Shown here: in pieces, positions 1-13,439 of the stretch
Layout: every line of letters starts with the position of its first letter
How positions within the stretch are numbered: the first letter of the stretch is position 1
DNA from: Rhyzopertha dominica
Taxonomy: Eukaryota > Arthropoda > Insecta > Coleoptera > Bostrichidae
Reading direction: 5' to 3'
DNA length: 64,000 nucleotides
Assembly: GCA_025024175.1 (NCBI GenBank)
Contig: QCXZ01000137.1
Location: 60,290,911 to 60,354,910 of the forward strand
Made by a program: the position numbers and the translations under genes
Notes under the pieces: model-generated
Seen by the model: the letters and a program-made list of their open reading frames with translations, nothing else
Told to the model about the DNA's origin: nothing
Databases searched by the model: none

Positions 1-2700
1 AAACTACAAAATTTGTAAATCAATGGTGCGGTCTATAATACATCCCTCGATTGAAAAAGGCGGAAATTTGGTGATCGAGTGTGAATATCATGCAATTATC
101 ATTATTTATCCTTGTGTAATTCAAATGTATTATGTAGGTAGGTCTTGCAGTGCCTATACCTGCTTTCTTAATTACTTCGGTAGATACTACGAAAAAGACA
201 ACAATATAACAAGAATTTCGTTTCTGGTTAACGACTTGCAATGTAAATACTGAAATGGTAATTAAACTATGTCAAATATATCCTCCCTGCGCAATATTTA
301 AAAATGGAGTAAAATAAATATTAGGAGTATGTGATATTTATCCAACTAGGTATCCCAAATTTGCATTATTAGGCAATTACCTACTTGTCAGACAATTAAG
401 TCAAAATTGAAAGGTACATCTATCGAAATAGAATGTTAACCTTTAAAAACATATAAACATTACAATCATACAATCAGCATCCCATAAAACAAATAAAGCA
501 TCTTTGTCTGCTGGTGCGAGCTACATACTGCAGGCGAACGCTAGAATTTATCAACCGCAAAAAACAAATCAAGCAGTTCTACTACGTACCATCTATTAAA
601 AAGGACTTCCTTGTTACAAGACCACCCCGGTTTAATTGACAATTAGCACGAAAATCTTTTACATTACACTGTTCACGTGTGCATACGATTTGCGGTTCGC
701 GTGATACCTCTCCACACAACAATGCAGGCGCGACTGTTTTTGTTTTTATGTTGCTGCGCTGTGATTGGCATTTTCCTGGTGGGGGTAGCTAAGAATTAAA
801 GGATGTGCAACAGTGCAGCTGGAGCTGGACATTGTAAAATTTAACGACGTTGCCAGTGTCGATATCAAGTATATGTTTATACTAATAAACTTGTTTATGT
901 AAAGGATTACTGCAAAATGTTTTTAATTCTGTGAAAGTGAAAGCTTTGGTCCAGGTGGTAAATAAATATGACACCTATCCTAGATTCAAACATTTTAGTT
1001 CAAATGACACCTCTTAGAGTCACCACCACCACCACTCTAAATTATGATCAGTATTTGGCATTTACTTTTTTAATATAGAATTATATGCATAAAAATGGCA
1101 TTTATATAACTCACAAAACTAATTTTAAAAAATAATAAATATATTGAAAAACGAGCATGCTTGCCTGGATTAACATAACGCTTAATAACATATTATACAT
1201 AGATGCCTATATTTTTTACAATATTAAATGTTATAAAAAGAACCCGATTTACATGCGGGTACTGATTAATTAAGATGTAGGTAGGTAGTTCAGGTCAGGA
1301 GTTTTTNTAAAATATATAGCTTATAAAAAGCCTAATTTATAATAATTTGTCTACATTTATTTTTTAATTAGTTTAATTAGTTATTATAATAATCTGTGAC
1401 CATACCGCCTATATACAGATTGAGTTTTTTTATGTATCATGTGGGTACCTATCTCTGTAACTAGCAAATCTAAAACAACCTTTTACTAAGATATAGGTAA
1501 GAAGTCCTACAAAAAGGTGTTAAACAAAAATTGTAGATAATAATGATTAGAATAAAAGGGGGTTATTTGTTTTGTTTTTGCACAGACTGTAGTTTTCGAG
1601 TTATGCACAAACTTTTCTTTTTAAACGGGAGTCTCATTTATAGCTATGACTTCATTCAAAAGGTCTTTTATTTTCTGTTTAATATAGGTAGTATCTCACT
1701 TGACCAACTTTTTTTCAGAATCAAACAATTTACAACATTATTGTTGAAATCAGATAGTAAGCCTGTACAATAATTATTGAAGAAAACACTGTTGTTACTT
1801 GATAGCCCAGTGTGACTCTTATGCACAGTTCATGTGCCGGTACTTTTGGTATAAGTATAAAAACAACAATAATAAAGGGAAGTTTATTATTAGATGGTCA
1901 TATTTTTATTGCTGTAAAATAGGTATAGGAAAGTTAAACTCCTGCTGTTTAAAATGTATGAAGAACATGCTTCAAGTACCTATTTTCGACAGGGCTGGCA
2001 ATAAACTAATAGAGCGAAGATCTCTAATAGAATTAGGATTACTATATTTTTATATAGGCAGAGGAACAACCACAGATTGACACCAGCTAGCAGGAAAATA
2101 ACCGAAAAATGCTCTAATTTACATTATATGTTCAAAAGTATCACCATTATTATCAATTGATTAATGCACATAAGTTACATCTTTTCTAGACAGAGTTTGG
2201 TACCCTTTATACTGTATCTATCTGTAACCGACATTGCATATAGTCATGTAGCCGCAAAGTAATTTTAATTAGAAATTACTCTACCAAATATTTTATTTTC
2301 TATCAAAGATAAAACATATTGTAGTAATATTTCGTGAGTACTTGCAATACATATTTCATACCTAGTAATGTAGAATTAAAACTGTATTATGAGAACGATT
2401 TGCTCCAATTACTCATTTGTAGAAGTCTTCTTTGATCAACAAGCTATGTTGGTAAAGACAATAATAATGAATTTCATAAATTTTATAAAAAAAGTTTTAA
2501 TTTCTTCCTCTTTGATATTATTGGCAACTCTGTCCGCACAATCTACATTTACTAAAAACAGAGAAGAGCGATTTTCTCTACTATAAAACGGAGAGGGACA
2601 GAGAACACGAGAACAGAGACAACAGGCAACCCACATTTCTTTTTTAAGGTTATGTTAGGTTACGTTAGCCGTTAGTCTGTTAACCTGTGGATGAAACTAA
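1..2700. other. Intergenic DNA upstream of NMD3, no gene recognised
   Basis: AT-rich sequence with frequent stops in all frames; the open frames present (up to about 93 codons) have skewed low-complexity composition and resemble no family I know. A 25-codon frame at 722-799 begins MQARLFLFLCCCAVIG and looks like a signal peptide, but I find no downstream exon or homology. Just before NMD3, near 2647-2675, lie several GTTA-rich direct motifs that could be part of its promoter. Confidence 0.5.
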
Positions 2701-2726
2701 AATAATATAGCATTTATTTTAAAAAA

Positions 2727-5700
2727 ATGGAATATATTCAAGACATTCCAGAGTCGGGAACGACCGAACACAAAATGTAAGTGCTAATGCAAAATCAAAA
2801 GATAATCACTTCAAATCGTCGTTTTACTAGATTGTGTTGTGAATGTGGCACACCCATAACTCCGAACCCTTCAAACATGTGTGTTGCTTGTCTACGCTCA
2901 CAAGTTGACATAACGGAGGGCATTCCGAAACAGGCCACTCTATACTTCTGTCGAGGCTGCGAGAGATATCTTCAGGGTGCTTCGGAGTGGATTTATTGCA
3001 CACTGGAATCTCGAGAGCTGCTTTCATTGTGTTTGAAGAAGTTGAAGGGGCTGAACAGGGTGAAATTGGTGGATGCAGCTTTCGTGTGGACAGAACCACA
3101 TTCGAAACGTATAAAGGTAAACATGGCTTTTGAGAAGCAACACCTTAAATTCTCAATATATGGTGAATTTTGCAGATTAAATTGACCGTACATGGTGAAA
3201 TAGTAGGTGGAACAGTACTGCAGCAGGTCTTTGTAGTAGAATTTGTTGTCAATCATCAGATGTGCAATGAATGTCACCGTTCAGAAGCCCAAGACTATTG
3301 GCGTGCTCTGGTACAAGTACGACAAAAAACAGAAAACAAAAAAACATTTTTTTATTTGGAACAACTTATTCTCAAGCACAAGGCTCATGAAAATACTTTG
3401 GGAATCAAACCGATACATGGTACCTACTTCAATAAATAGACATTGCAATAAATAAAATATTTCATGGACTTTTTTTTGTAGGTGGTTTAGACTTCTTTTA
3501 CGCAACTGAGGCACATGCAAGGAAAATGGTGGATTTCTTAAGTGCTGTACTTCCTTGCAAATACAGCCATTCAAAGAAATTAATATCGCATGATATTCAC
3601 AGTAACGTTTATAACTACAAGTTCACCTATTGTGTTGACATAGTGCCTGTGGCTAAGGATAGTGTGGTATGTTTGCCTAAGAAGCTGTCAGGACTGCTTG
3701 GTGGAATTTCGTCAGTTTGTTTGGTATATCGTGTTACCAATACATTGCATTTGATAGATCCTACTACTGCACAAAGTAAGTTTTAAGGAAAAGTCTTTTT
3801 TAATATTTCATTTAAATAAATATGTATATAAGTCAGTTTTCGATCTTAATTCTTAAGATGACTCTTTAGCCTTTAGTATTTTAATTTAAGAGTGGCAATG
3901 GTGCTCAAATTTTAGTCGNAAAGAGATCTACACTACACTACACTAAACATGAAATTGTCATATTTTAAATGTGCATAATAATCAGTCTTATAGTACAAAT
4001 ATTAATATTCTGTTATCAAATCTTCACCCTCACATTTGGAAACCTTGAAAGTATTCTTTTGAATTTTAATTTAATTTAATTGCTTATTATCAAAAATACT
4101 CATACAAATAGATAATATCCGCCAAGATATAATACAACACACATCCACCAGTGCCCCTAAACGAAATAAGTAAAAGGGTGCCAAAACCAAACAATAAACA
4201 GGTGGAGAAATCAAGTTTACAATTCCTGCAGTTGGTTTATATTTAGTTTAATAGCAGAGCCCTCTCACATTCTTAAGATTAATACATTGAGATGCAATTT
4301 GCATGTAATTATTATTGTGTTAACTAAACGTGTCAGATAGACCATAAACGAGGTAAAAATACTCTGCAAATACATTGACTATCCCTTCTAGATGGTCTGT
4401 CTTTGGTATATGAGACCAATTTTTTATGGACCTTTGATACCTCCCAAACTGGCTGTGATTTTGTACCCAGCCGGATACTAAATATCAAGCCTAATGGGGT
4501 TGTAGACCATATTTTTTTTATTGCAGAATATGAATCCACATAAAAAATAATAGACCCCTGTTAACTTATCTTTTTTCCAAATCGCTTAGATAAACGTCAA
4601 AAAAATGGTAAAGTTTAAATATTTCAATGTGTGACGTAGGTTGACCCTGCCGCTTGTGATTGGCAGCAGCTGTGTGCTGTTGCCAGGGCACAATAATTTT
4701 CAGCGTTCCAGTTGCCTATGCGTGTTTTTCGCTGTCAACTGCCGACGAACGGACGAAGAGCATCATTCATAACCTCTCAGTAACAGTAACCCTCGTGTTT
4801 TTTTTTGCTTTTGTTTATCGATCACGATTATATCGTTCAAAACGCGGACGAAATGGCTGCTGAAAAGAAATGTTTTGTGCAAACATGCGCAAATACTAGT
4901 ATTGTTGGCCTAGAGAAGAAATTTTTAATTGTACCCGAAGAAAAATTGAGACGAAAATTTTGGTGCTATTCAGTAGATGCAGCACTAACAGCAAGTCGCT
5001 TGTGTTAAAGAAAATCGTCGCAAAATCAAGCCAAACGCAAATGTAAACAAACAGATCATCTGTGTATCTGTACAGTGTTGCCACTGGGGCTGATAGAAAT
5101 TCCGCTAGATTGCCGCATCGAATCCGGTAAAATTTTTAAGACAGGGTAATTTGTTGATATACAAGGGAATTTATTATTTATTTTACATAAATAATTATTA
5201 GTTTCCTACAATTATGCTATAACGTTAAAAATATCGTTGTCGAGCTCGTGGTCCTTCCAGAAATATGTTTCTCTGCTTTTTACTTGGTTTAAGATAATAA
5301 TATCTGCCTCATCTGACAGTCTGAGCTGCAGCGTGAAACACAAGCACTATTGAGACGTTGGTAAAATTTTGGATTGTTAGGTAAAAAAAGCAGGAAATAT
5401 TCCTAATTTTTCCCAGGCAAGGAATACAGTAATCATCGAGTCACCTAGCATAAATAAATCGATTGTAGATACTTCATATTTAAGTTTCCCATATTTATAC
5501 GCCAACGTGAAACATTAATATTAATTAAAAACTTTCTTATTCCTTTAAAATATCTGCTAACCACTAAAACTTATATTTTTCGGTTGGGCGAGAATTTTAT
5601 CTGCTAAGTAGGCAACACTGAACAGATGTTTCTTCTATGAGTCAAACGCGAAATAACGGTACGTTTACCGTGGCGAAATGCCATCCCACCACACTCCCCA

Positions 5701-6749
5701 CTCTAGCCGGGTCAACTGACGTTGCTAGCAATATTTGAATTTGGCGGAAAACTTTAGAAGGCGAAAATAAGACAATATAACATTAGAAATATTTTTTTGT
5801 TGCTAGTATCTCACTTCATTGGGTCTAGGAAAACCTACAAATGTGTTGCAATAACGATTTGTGATCGAGGGCTACAACCCCATTGAATGCTATAGATATT
5901 TTGCAGTGAACGCACCTCCCAATAGATACAAAAACAATGTTGCTTATAACATAATCGGTAAATTCTAATTAACTGATAGTTTTTCAATTCAATTGAAACA
6001 TTCTTTTTGTCAAAAATGTAATAATTCAAAAATTTAGCTGTTTTGACATTACTTGGCAATAGCAAATTTAAAAATTACACTATTTACATGAAGTTAACTT
6101 CTTAGATGAGTGCATCTCATACCAAATTTCCTTACAACTAAAACATTTTGAATTTTCAAGTAGATGCTAGACTATCTTAAAATTCTGTCTTCTCACTTGC
6201 AGGATTGCCTTCACTGGCTTTCGTTCAGTGATTTAATTTTTACTTTACTTGCTTGTTTAAGAGTATATATAATTTTTATAGATCTTTTTAGTGCTTAAAT
6301 AGTAATATAAGAAATTGGTACGTTGCTTGACAATTTTATTGAAAAATCATATATTGTATTCCGACTTCAATACAAGTTTAAAACTGAAATTGAACTTTTC
6401 CGCCCAGGATTTCAGATCTGTAACATTTTATCTTGTTAATTGAAAAAAAAACGTGCTGTGTGCACCGCAACCAACTGCAGATAGATCTATTTCGCTATCA
6501 TTATAGCTCATCAGTGCAGTTTAGGTCTAGTGCAGACAGCACTGCATAGAACTGGTTTTGCCTATATACCAAAAGCTTGATATACTGAAGGAAAGCTCTA
6601 AAATGAATAAATAAAATATTATTTGGCATCCTAAAACATTATCTGCATTTTTACATTGCTTTGTATTTTATTCAATTTGACAAAAGGCTGCAATAATCTT
6701 TTAGCATCTTAAAAAAAGTTCCTTTGCTTATTTTTAAATGTTTTGTCAC

Positions 6750-6802
<53 letters not shown>

Positions 6803-9800
6803 CAAGACGATACAGAGCAAAATCAAAGACACCTTCCTTGAGTTGCAATTTTAATATAACTGAAGAATCAAAGTAAATTTGTGATCTCTCATTCAAATTA
6901 TTTGTGACTTTCATTACTTTTATGTATTAAAAATTTAAAAATATAATAATTTTATCTATATAAATTATTACAGCTTCATACTAATTTTGACTTCAACTCA
7001 TTTTATTCTTTGCAGTTGCAGAAATTAACAACACCACTTACTGGAGGTACCCTTTTAGCAGTGTGTGTAATCCCAAACAGCTAGTTGAATATATTGTAAT
7101 GGACATAGAACCAATTATGGACAAAGACAGAAAGGTATTTCCAGGACAAGGAGCAGTATCCATGAAACATATTTTATCTGATGTTTGGCTGGTTAGAGCT
7201 TCCGAACTTGGTATAAATGACAATACAATCCATGCACGAACACATTTGGGACATGTTTTGAAACCAGGAGATTCAGCTTTGGGGTGAGTAAAAAAATATT
7301 TGGATAAGCATGATTAATCTAAAAATTACAAAAATGTTTTTATTAAATAAATTTTAATATTTTTTCAGTTCATCTCTTTAAAAATTTGCCTGAATAGTAC
7401 GTACGATTAGCATGGGCATTCTCTTATGAACTTATAGAATATATTATGAAAGTATTTGTAGTTCATTAAATAATAAAAGGGATCTTCTCCAGTCATCCAT
7501 TTCCATATATTGTATTGGAGTATCTGTTCCCACTTTTACTTGTTCATAAACAGTTGCTGTACAATGCACAATAGCTATTACACTTTCGGGAGAATTATAA
7601 AAAACATTAGTACAGTGATGTTTAGAAGTGTTTTCTTTAGGATGATGTGATATGTGCTACATAGCATCTTCGAGTTGGTGGGATTACACCCTAACTCATA
7701 TAACTTTTTTTTTATTTTGAGTTAAAAGCCCTTTTAGATGTCCCAGTTCTTTTTCTAAAACATCCAAAAAGGACTTCAATCACAAGAAGTTATCAAGGCA
7801 CACATTGTCTCGAAAAACACATTTTAAGATGTCAGTTTACAAACTATCGTTGAAATCCTTTTAAAAAAAGCAAGTTATTAAAAAACAAGTTTTTGTTCCT
7901 CCAACTTTGAACTTTGAAAGTGAATATCTCGGCAGGTGTGTGTGATATAGGATAAAGTTATATGGATAACTTGAGGGGTCTACCACTGGTCAAATTTTGT
8001 ACACTAAAGATTCCTGTACTAGGGAAATTCATGTAATTCCATAGAATTATAGAAATTACATAACACTTCTTATGAAATTTCAGTAATTTCTTGGAATTAC
8101 ATAAAAGTTATTGTGAAAATCCAGGTAATTCTTATAATTCCTTGGAATTACATCCAAATTCTTATAAAAATTAATCTAATTTTTTATAATTGAGATTTTT
8201 AGTAATAATTAATGGATATATTTGTTTTAGCTTGTTCGATTCATGTCAAGCATTTTCAAACAAGATTCTTATGAGAATACTTCGCATTATGACGAACAAG
8301 AACACTTTTCGGTATCTTGAGAAATTCTGATGTTGCCTTTGACAATACATTTATGTTCAGATTGAATATCATTTCTTAAATACGTCTTTAAACAAGCTCC
8401 TGTCTTTGAGCTTGTTTTGGCATCTTCTGGATCTGTCATTGTGCATTTATCTTGTATTGGTGTTTGTTTTTGAAGTAATCCCTTAAAAGGAACGTCATCT
8501 TTTTGTCTTAATACTATACGAATTTTTATACACGTTTACAGTAAACAGGGCTAAAATAAATCTGATTGTCATCTTGTGAAATGCAGTCTGTTAACATCGT
8601 TCGAACCTACTTCTCTTCTTCAGTAAGATCTTATAAAATAATTTTGTTATTAAAACCTGTGATCACTAATATAATTTCATATGTAGATAAAAAAAAAATT
8701 CAAAAATGTTCTCCTGACTCTGTAGGGACTACATTTTTAAATTCTTATTTTTCCTGAAATATTTGAAAGTGCATGATAAAAATGACACTATACAGTGTTT
8801 CATTAATCTTGCGAAAAAGAAAAATCTTTTTAAGATTTTCTACATAAAAATTAAAAACTTTTCTACATAAAAATTAAAAATTTTTCCATGAATGTATTTC
8901 CAAAACACTTCATTTCTAAGATACAGTGTGTAGTACCCAAAAAAAATAGTTTTTCAGACCTTTTTTGAAAAAATAATAAACATCTTTTGGTGCAATTAAA
9001 TATGTATTTATTCTAGTGATGTCCTGGACTACATCTCATCTTATAGGTATAAGAAAAAATATGGTACACCACTGCTTTTTATTAGGATCATTATGGTATT
9101 TTAATACGCAAACAAAATTACAACTATTTGTCTTCCTATTTTTTTCGCATCTCATGATGCGACTTCGGACTTCCTTGGTAACCTGATCCGGTAATTAAAA
9201 TTAAATTTTGTTGTCTTCTTACTTTTATCGTATTTGGCTTTGTATTTGTGCTTGGTATAACCCTTGAAACCTAATGAAAGGAGTAGCATACAAATTATTT
9301 TTCAATTATTATTAGTCCATATGCCGCCCAGATTGCCACTGGATGAAAAGTTTAATTTATTTCTCCATTCTATCAAATAATCTCGAATATTATTACAAGC
9401 ATAATGAATTTCAAGAAATTCTGGAAAAGTATACTCATATATTATGGAAAGCATGTAATTTTTTTCTACCAGTACTTTTAAATGCATATTTTTTAAATTC
9501 CAAAATATTTTCATGTAATTCCATATAATTCCACACAATTCCATGCAGTTTCTTGTAACTCTATATAATTCATTACTAATTCTTACCCATTGTACACTAA
9601 AATACCTCAGCGGTAGACTCCTTGAGATAATTGCAGCTATTTTTGTGTGTTCTATACACCCACATTCAAATAGTAAAAATGTTATAGCCAGCAAAAAATA
9701 TTTTATTAGTATCAGTAATACTTTTCTGTCTATTAGGTATAACATCCAGGATAGCAACATAAACGATTCCAACTTCGAGAAACTGGACAAAGAAAAAATT

Positions 9801-10109
9801 CCAGATGTGATTTTAGTTAAAAAATACTATGGCAACAAAGCAACACGAAGAAAGCTACGAATTTGGAAGCTGAAACATTTGGCAGAACAAGATACAGCCC
9901 TAAACACAGATGAGAATGAGTACAATGAGTTCTTGGAGGACCTGGAGGAAGATCCAACACTAAGACAGAATGTGAACATATTCAAGGACAATTCGAAACA
10001 GATCCCAGTGGATGCTGATGAAGTTATCGACAGCACAGTTCCACACGTTACGCTGGAAGAAATGTTGGATGATTTGACTATAGAAGATGTTGAAATGCAG
10101 GAAACTTAA
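2727..10109 (+). CDS. NMD3: 60S ribosomal export protein NMD3
   Basis: Adapter that binds the nascent 60S ribosomal subunit and, through CRM1/exportin-1, carries it from nucleus to cytoplasm. Exons: 2727-2776, 2831-3116, 3176-3419, 3482-3775, 7016-7283, 9737-10109; all junctions are GT-AG and keep phase, giving 504 aa, close to the family's usual ~500. The N-terminal zinc-binding region shows four CxxC pairs (C19/C22, C34/C37, C57/C60, C142/C145). Exon 4 opens into the conserved GLDFFYA stretch, and the C-terminal part of exon 6 is acidic (DDLTIEDVEMQET), as expected for the export-signal tail. Introns 1-3 are only 54-62 bp, while introns 4 and 5 exceed 2.4 kb and hold element debris, including a THAP fragment. 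The start is the first ATG that joins in phase to the CxxC exon. No frameshift or lost motif seen, so this is probably functional. Confidence 0.95.
4632..5722. mobile_element. THAP-containing DNA element in NMD3 intron 4
   Basis: The ends carry short imperfect inverted repeats: GTAGGTTGACCCTGCCGCT near 4637 and, on the other strand, GTCAGTTGACCCGGCTAGA near 5703-5721. Between them is a THAP-like coding fragment. The region is locally richer in GC near both ends. I infer a decayed, non-autonomous DNA transposon of about 1.1 kb similar in layout to the one at 28.3 kb. The boundaries are approximate and no target duplication was identified. Confidence 0.45.
4853..5008 (+). pseudogene. THAP-type zinc-finger fragment
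   Basis: The 51-residue frame begins MAAEKKCFVQTCANTS. This fits the start of a THAP DNA-binding domain (C-x4-C, followed by a VP motif: KKFLIVPEEKLRRKFW). The frame stops before the C-x2-H half of the zinc site, so the domain is incomplete. It may be the first exon of a transposon gene or a fossil of one. It lies sense inside an NMD3 intron but does not splice in phase to NMD3 exons that I can see. Confidence 0.5.
6754..6798. repeat. (ATT)n microsatellite
   Basis: About 15 consecutive ATT units in NMD3 intron 4. LINE copies elsewhere in the window end in the same triplet, so this may mark an old LINE 3' end. Confidence 0.9.
8030..8170. repeat. AATTCC-rich degenerate repeat in NMD3 intron 5
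   Basis: Several spaced copies of GTAATTCC / GGAATTAC occur here, and the same word recurs at about 9512-9572 near the far end of the same intron. The rest of this 2.45 kb intron shows no recognisable gene. Confidence 0.4.
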
Positions 10110-10151
10110 AGTTTCTGATGGTTATTTATAATACTTTGAAGTGTTATAAAG

Positions 10152-10157
10152 AATAAA
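10152..10157 (+). promoter_or_regulatory. Polyadenylation signal of NMD3
   Basis: AATAAA 43 bp after the NMD3 stop codon, in an AT-rich short 3' UTR. Confidence 0.6.
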
Positions 10158-10341
10158 GATTTTCGAAAAGAAAACAAATTTTTCTTGGTTAGTTGTAATA
10201 CCCATCTACTGTTTAAAGTACAAATAGTGCAATTTAAATAATTTTCTTCGAAAACTGTCATCAAAAGCTGACATTTTCGATAAATTTTCAGTTAACAAAG
10301 GGAACCTTTTTTGTCACCTAGCTGCGAAATACTTTTGTGTT

Positions 10342-10482
10342 CTAGAACGCCAAAGTATTTGTCAGTCTAGAACATAAAACAAATGTCACTGTCTCGACGA
10401 TTTTTTGGGGATTAGTTGTGAAACTGCACTGCACCGCTTCCAATACTTCTGGTAAATGCTCCTCTTCACTTTCCGAGCTCAT
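10342..10482 (-). CDS. Hypothetical 46-aa ORF (uncertain)
   Basis: A short minus-strand frame begins MSSESEEEHLPEVLEAVQ and runs to a stop at 10342. Its composition (acidic start, then an amphipathic stretch) is unlike the lysine/isoleucine-rich noise frames of the window, and the surrounding 150 bp is less AT-rich. It converges on the NMD3 3' end, from which it is separated by about 230 bp. I recognise no family and no convincing splice donor. It may be a small gene, a first exon, or an element remnant. Confidence 0.2.
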   Translation of the reverse strand: MSSESEEEHLPEVLEAVQCSFTTNPQKIVETVTFVLCSRLTNTLAF

Positions 10483-13400
10483 TTTCAATTAAACACTCTC
10501 ACACCCTTAAGAATATGAATAATTACAATATATTATAATTCTGAAATTACTTTTTCTGACAAAAATTTTTTTGTTTATTAGGTTGCTATCGTTATGACAG
10601 GCAATGCCACCGCACCTAAAAATGTCTTGATTCAAACAGTAGTTAAAAGATTTCAAATACAAATTAAATTGTTATACATACAATTATCTCATTTTATTGC
10701 AGTATTTGAAAATATATTGTTTGTATCGAATGCGAAATGCTCTTGCGTTCTTGAATAGATATTTTGCCGATCGTAGCAAATAAAAGTATCACTTCATGTT
10801 CTAGATACAAAAATAACTATTTGGAATAATGAGAAAAAAAGCTACTTAAAACCTGAGGAGCAAGTGTTTGCAGTCAGAAGTTTTCCTTAGGCTTGAGACA
10901 TAGTGGATACTTACCTAACTTTCATGTCTGTTGATTTTGGATCTGGAGGTGTGCGGCAATAATCTTTCAAAAAGCATGTTTGTCATAACATTGCGTAAAA
11001 TATTTTTTTTTATGCACAATCAGCAAAAATCATTTGGAACGAGTAGTTCTTAGAGACACGTTATCTTTAGTTTCTTTATTGCTAAAGCGTACTGTAGCAG
11101 ATCTTTGCGTCAAACGCCTAGAGAGGTGGACGATATAGCCACCCGCATTGTACCCCACCCGTAAGTTGTTAAAATTTATTAAATATTTTATTTCTGCAGA
11201 TTTTAATCTAATTTTATATGCCGTTGTGAACAAAAAGTTCTACACACCAGTGGCAGGATCAGAACATTATTATTTGAATTTTATAAAAAAGAAAAAAATT
11301 TGAAAATATTTACCTGAAAGTTGCATAAATCTTATTTTAATTGCATGTATACGTTTTTGTTGCAAAACTTGTCTTCAAATTAAAACTTTTTTGTGTAGAA
11401 TAAAATGCTGAATGATGTGAAATGTAATCATTAAAAATGTATATTTGGGTGTTTCTAATTAGAATTTTAAACTTTATCTCTTGAACGAAACTTAACGGTA
11501 TGCGTCAATAGTCTTCTCTAGAACATAGTGCAGATTGAAAAGTGTTATTAGCTTATTCATCTCAGATGATACAGTCGAACGACAATAACACATAAATAAA
11601 TATGTAGGTAGAGTACTACCTTTCCCATTTTGAAATCAGCTGCTGTGGACAACTGCTTGAATCTGCTTATTTCAACAGATGCGTCTTAATAGTAATTTCG
11701 TTCCTGTATGCTTTATTTTTATCTTTCACCGATTACAACACTTCATATTCTATTTTTACCTTTAACTACATAAGTAAATTGCACTATATTACCTCTTAAG
11801 TAAAATTGAATTTTTATTTAAAACTAAGATAATAGTACTCATTTTATTACAATTATTAAAAATTTTCATGGTACACAAATTTATTTGTTGTTGGCCTTTA
11901 ATATCACATGATTATCTAATATTTCATATTTAAAAATATGTTGCAAATTTGTTTTTATCTTAATTATTTTAACATTACATGAATTTATTTGACAAACAAA
12001 ACATTGTGTAAATAATTTATTTCTTATTTAAATGTATTTATGCCTCTCCAATTTCTTTGTTTCCTAATTTTAATGTTACATCAATTTATCTAAATAAAAT
12101 AAGGGTCAAGTGCAGTTTGATTCTAATATGTAAATTTAGCAACATATTAAACATGATTCATGCACGTTCACTCTTCCATTGGACACCCCACTACCTCATT
12201 GACTAACACCATGACATTAGCTCTAGGCTTAGTAGATACACACTTGTCTCAGGTAAGAGAATTTCTTTGCTCCTGGTGTTATTTCGTGAGTAAGAAATAA
12301 GTATTATATTTTCTGAAGTAATTATTTATTGACAGGCACATTATTAAAAACTGAAAATTAATATTTATTGTGGGAATAAAAAACAAACATTAAATTAGAA
12401 ATGCCTTGTTAAAAATAAATATTGGCTTGAATAAAGACNAAAGAAAAGTTAGTTGCATAAGTACGCCTAAAGCCTTGGTTTGTTTTCTTTTTTTTTTAAA
12501 TTTTGGTACATTTTCATAACAAGCTCTCCTAGAGGGTTAAATTTTTACTATAATTCATATAACATATAGGTACCTGCCAAATTTGTATAAATGTGATAAT
12601 GTGTAATTAATAAGCCACTCATTGTGTATAATCGGGCACATAAATACCACAGTTCATAATAAGCAATAAAAACAAATAATTACCTAGTTCAATAACGTGT
12701 TCATTAATTTTTAAAACTGCAAAGTATGCTGATATATGGTCAAGGCTTCTAGTCTGATAAGGACAAAAAATAATTGCGCTTGTTAAATGTTCTGAACGAC
12801 TTTTATAGAAAAATATATTTTAAAAATGTATGTGACATGATATCCACTATAACAGGAGCTTCTCACGAATAGAAATATTGGAGTGGTTAACTTAAGCTCA
12901 CGCCCAGCAAAAAAAATTAGGATTGTTTGTATTTACATATTGCTTTAAGTACATGTTACATGAAAATGCTATAAATGGGTTGAACTGCTTCTATAATTGT
13001 TTCGGTTCTTCAAGAACAGTAAGAAACACTTGGAAATGCAGAAAACATGAAATGCTAATTAATTCACAAATAAATATGGCAAGCATGAAGAAAATGGTTT
13101 AGTACACTGCTAGTTGTCTTGTCAAATACATAATAGTCTTGTATTTCAAAATCTTTCAAATTGGGAGAATTGAAAAGACAATGCAAGAAACTGAAAGTTC
13201 AGTTCCTCAAATTTTCTAACAATGCAGTTGGAAGCTGTAACTGTAACTGAAAACACAACACTAAAAAGAAAATTGCATAATCGTTGAAAATACAGAAAAG
13301 CATTTTATACAAAGGTGTTTTGGATTTTTTAGTACTACAAGCCAAAAATTATTTTCAAATATGAATAACTTCCAGTTGTGCCGGAAATGCACGCTTACTT
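10483..13400. other. Intergenic DNA, no gene recognised
   Basis: Strongly AT-rich, stops in every frame, no splice-consistent coding segments. A minus-strand frame at 11030-11233 (contains GGYIVHLSRRLTQRSATVRF) looks mildly protein-like but I cannot place it. Confidence 0.5.
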
Positions 13401-13439
13401 TGGTTTTCTAGGATTGGAGTTGATTTCTTTTGTTTTTAG

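Noticed and set aside
9302..9790. 162-codon minus-strand open frame near the end of NMD3 intron 5
   Set aside because: It overlaps NMD3 exon 6 at its 5' end, is built partly from the AATTCC-rich repeat, and matches no family I know; likely a chance open frame.
10908..10925. ATACTTACCTAAC, resembling the 5' end of U1 snRNA
   Set aside because: Only the first nine bases agree; the rest of U1, including stem I and the Sm site, does not follow.
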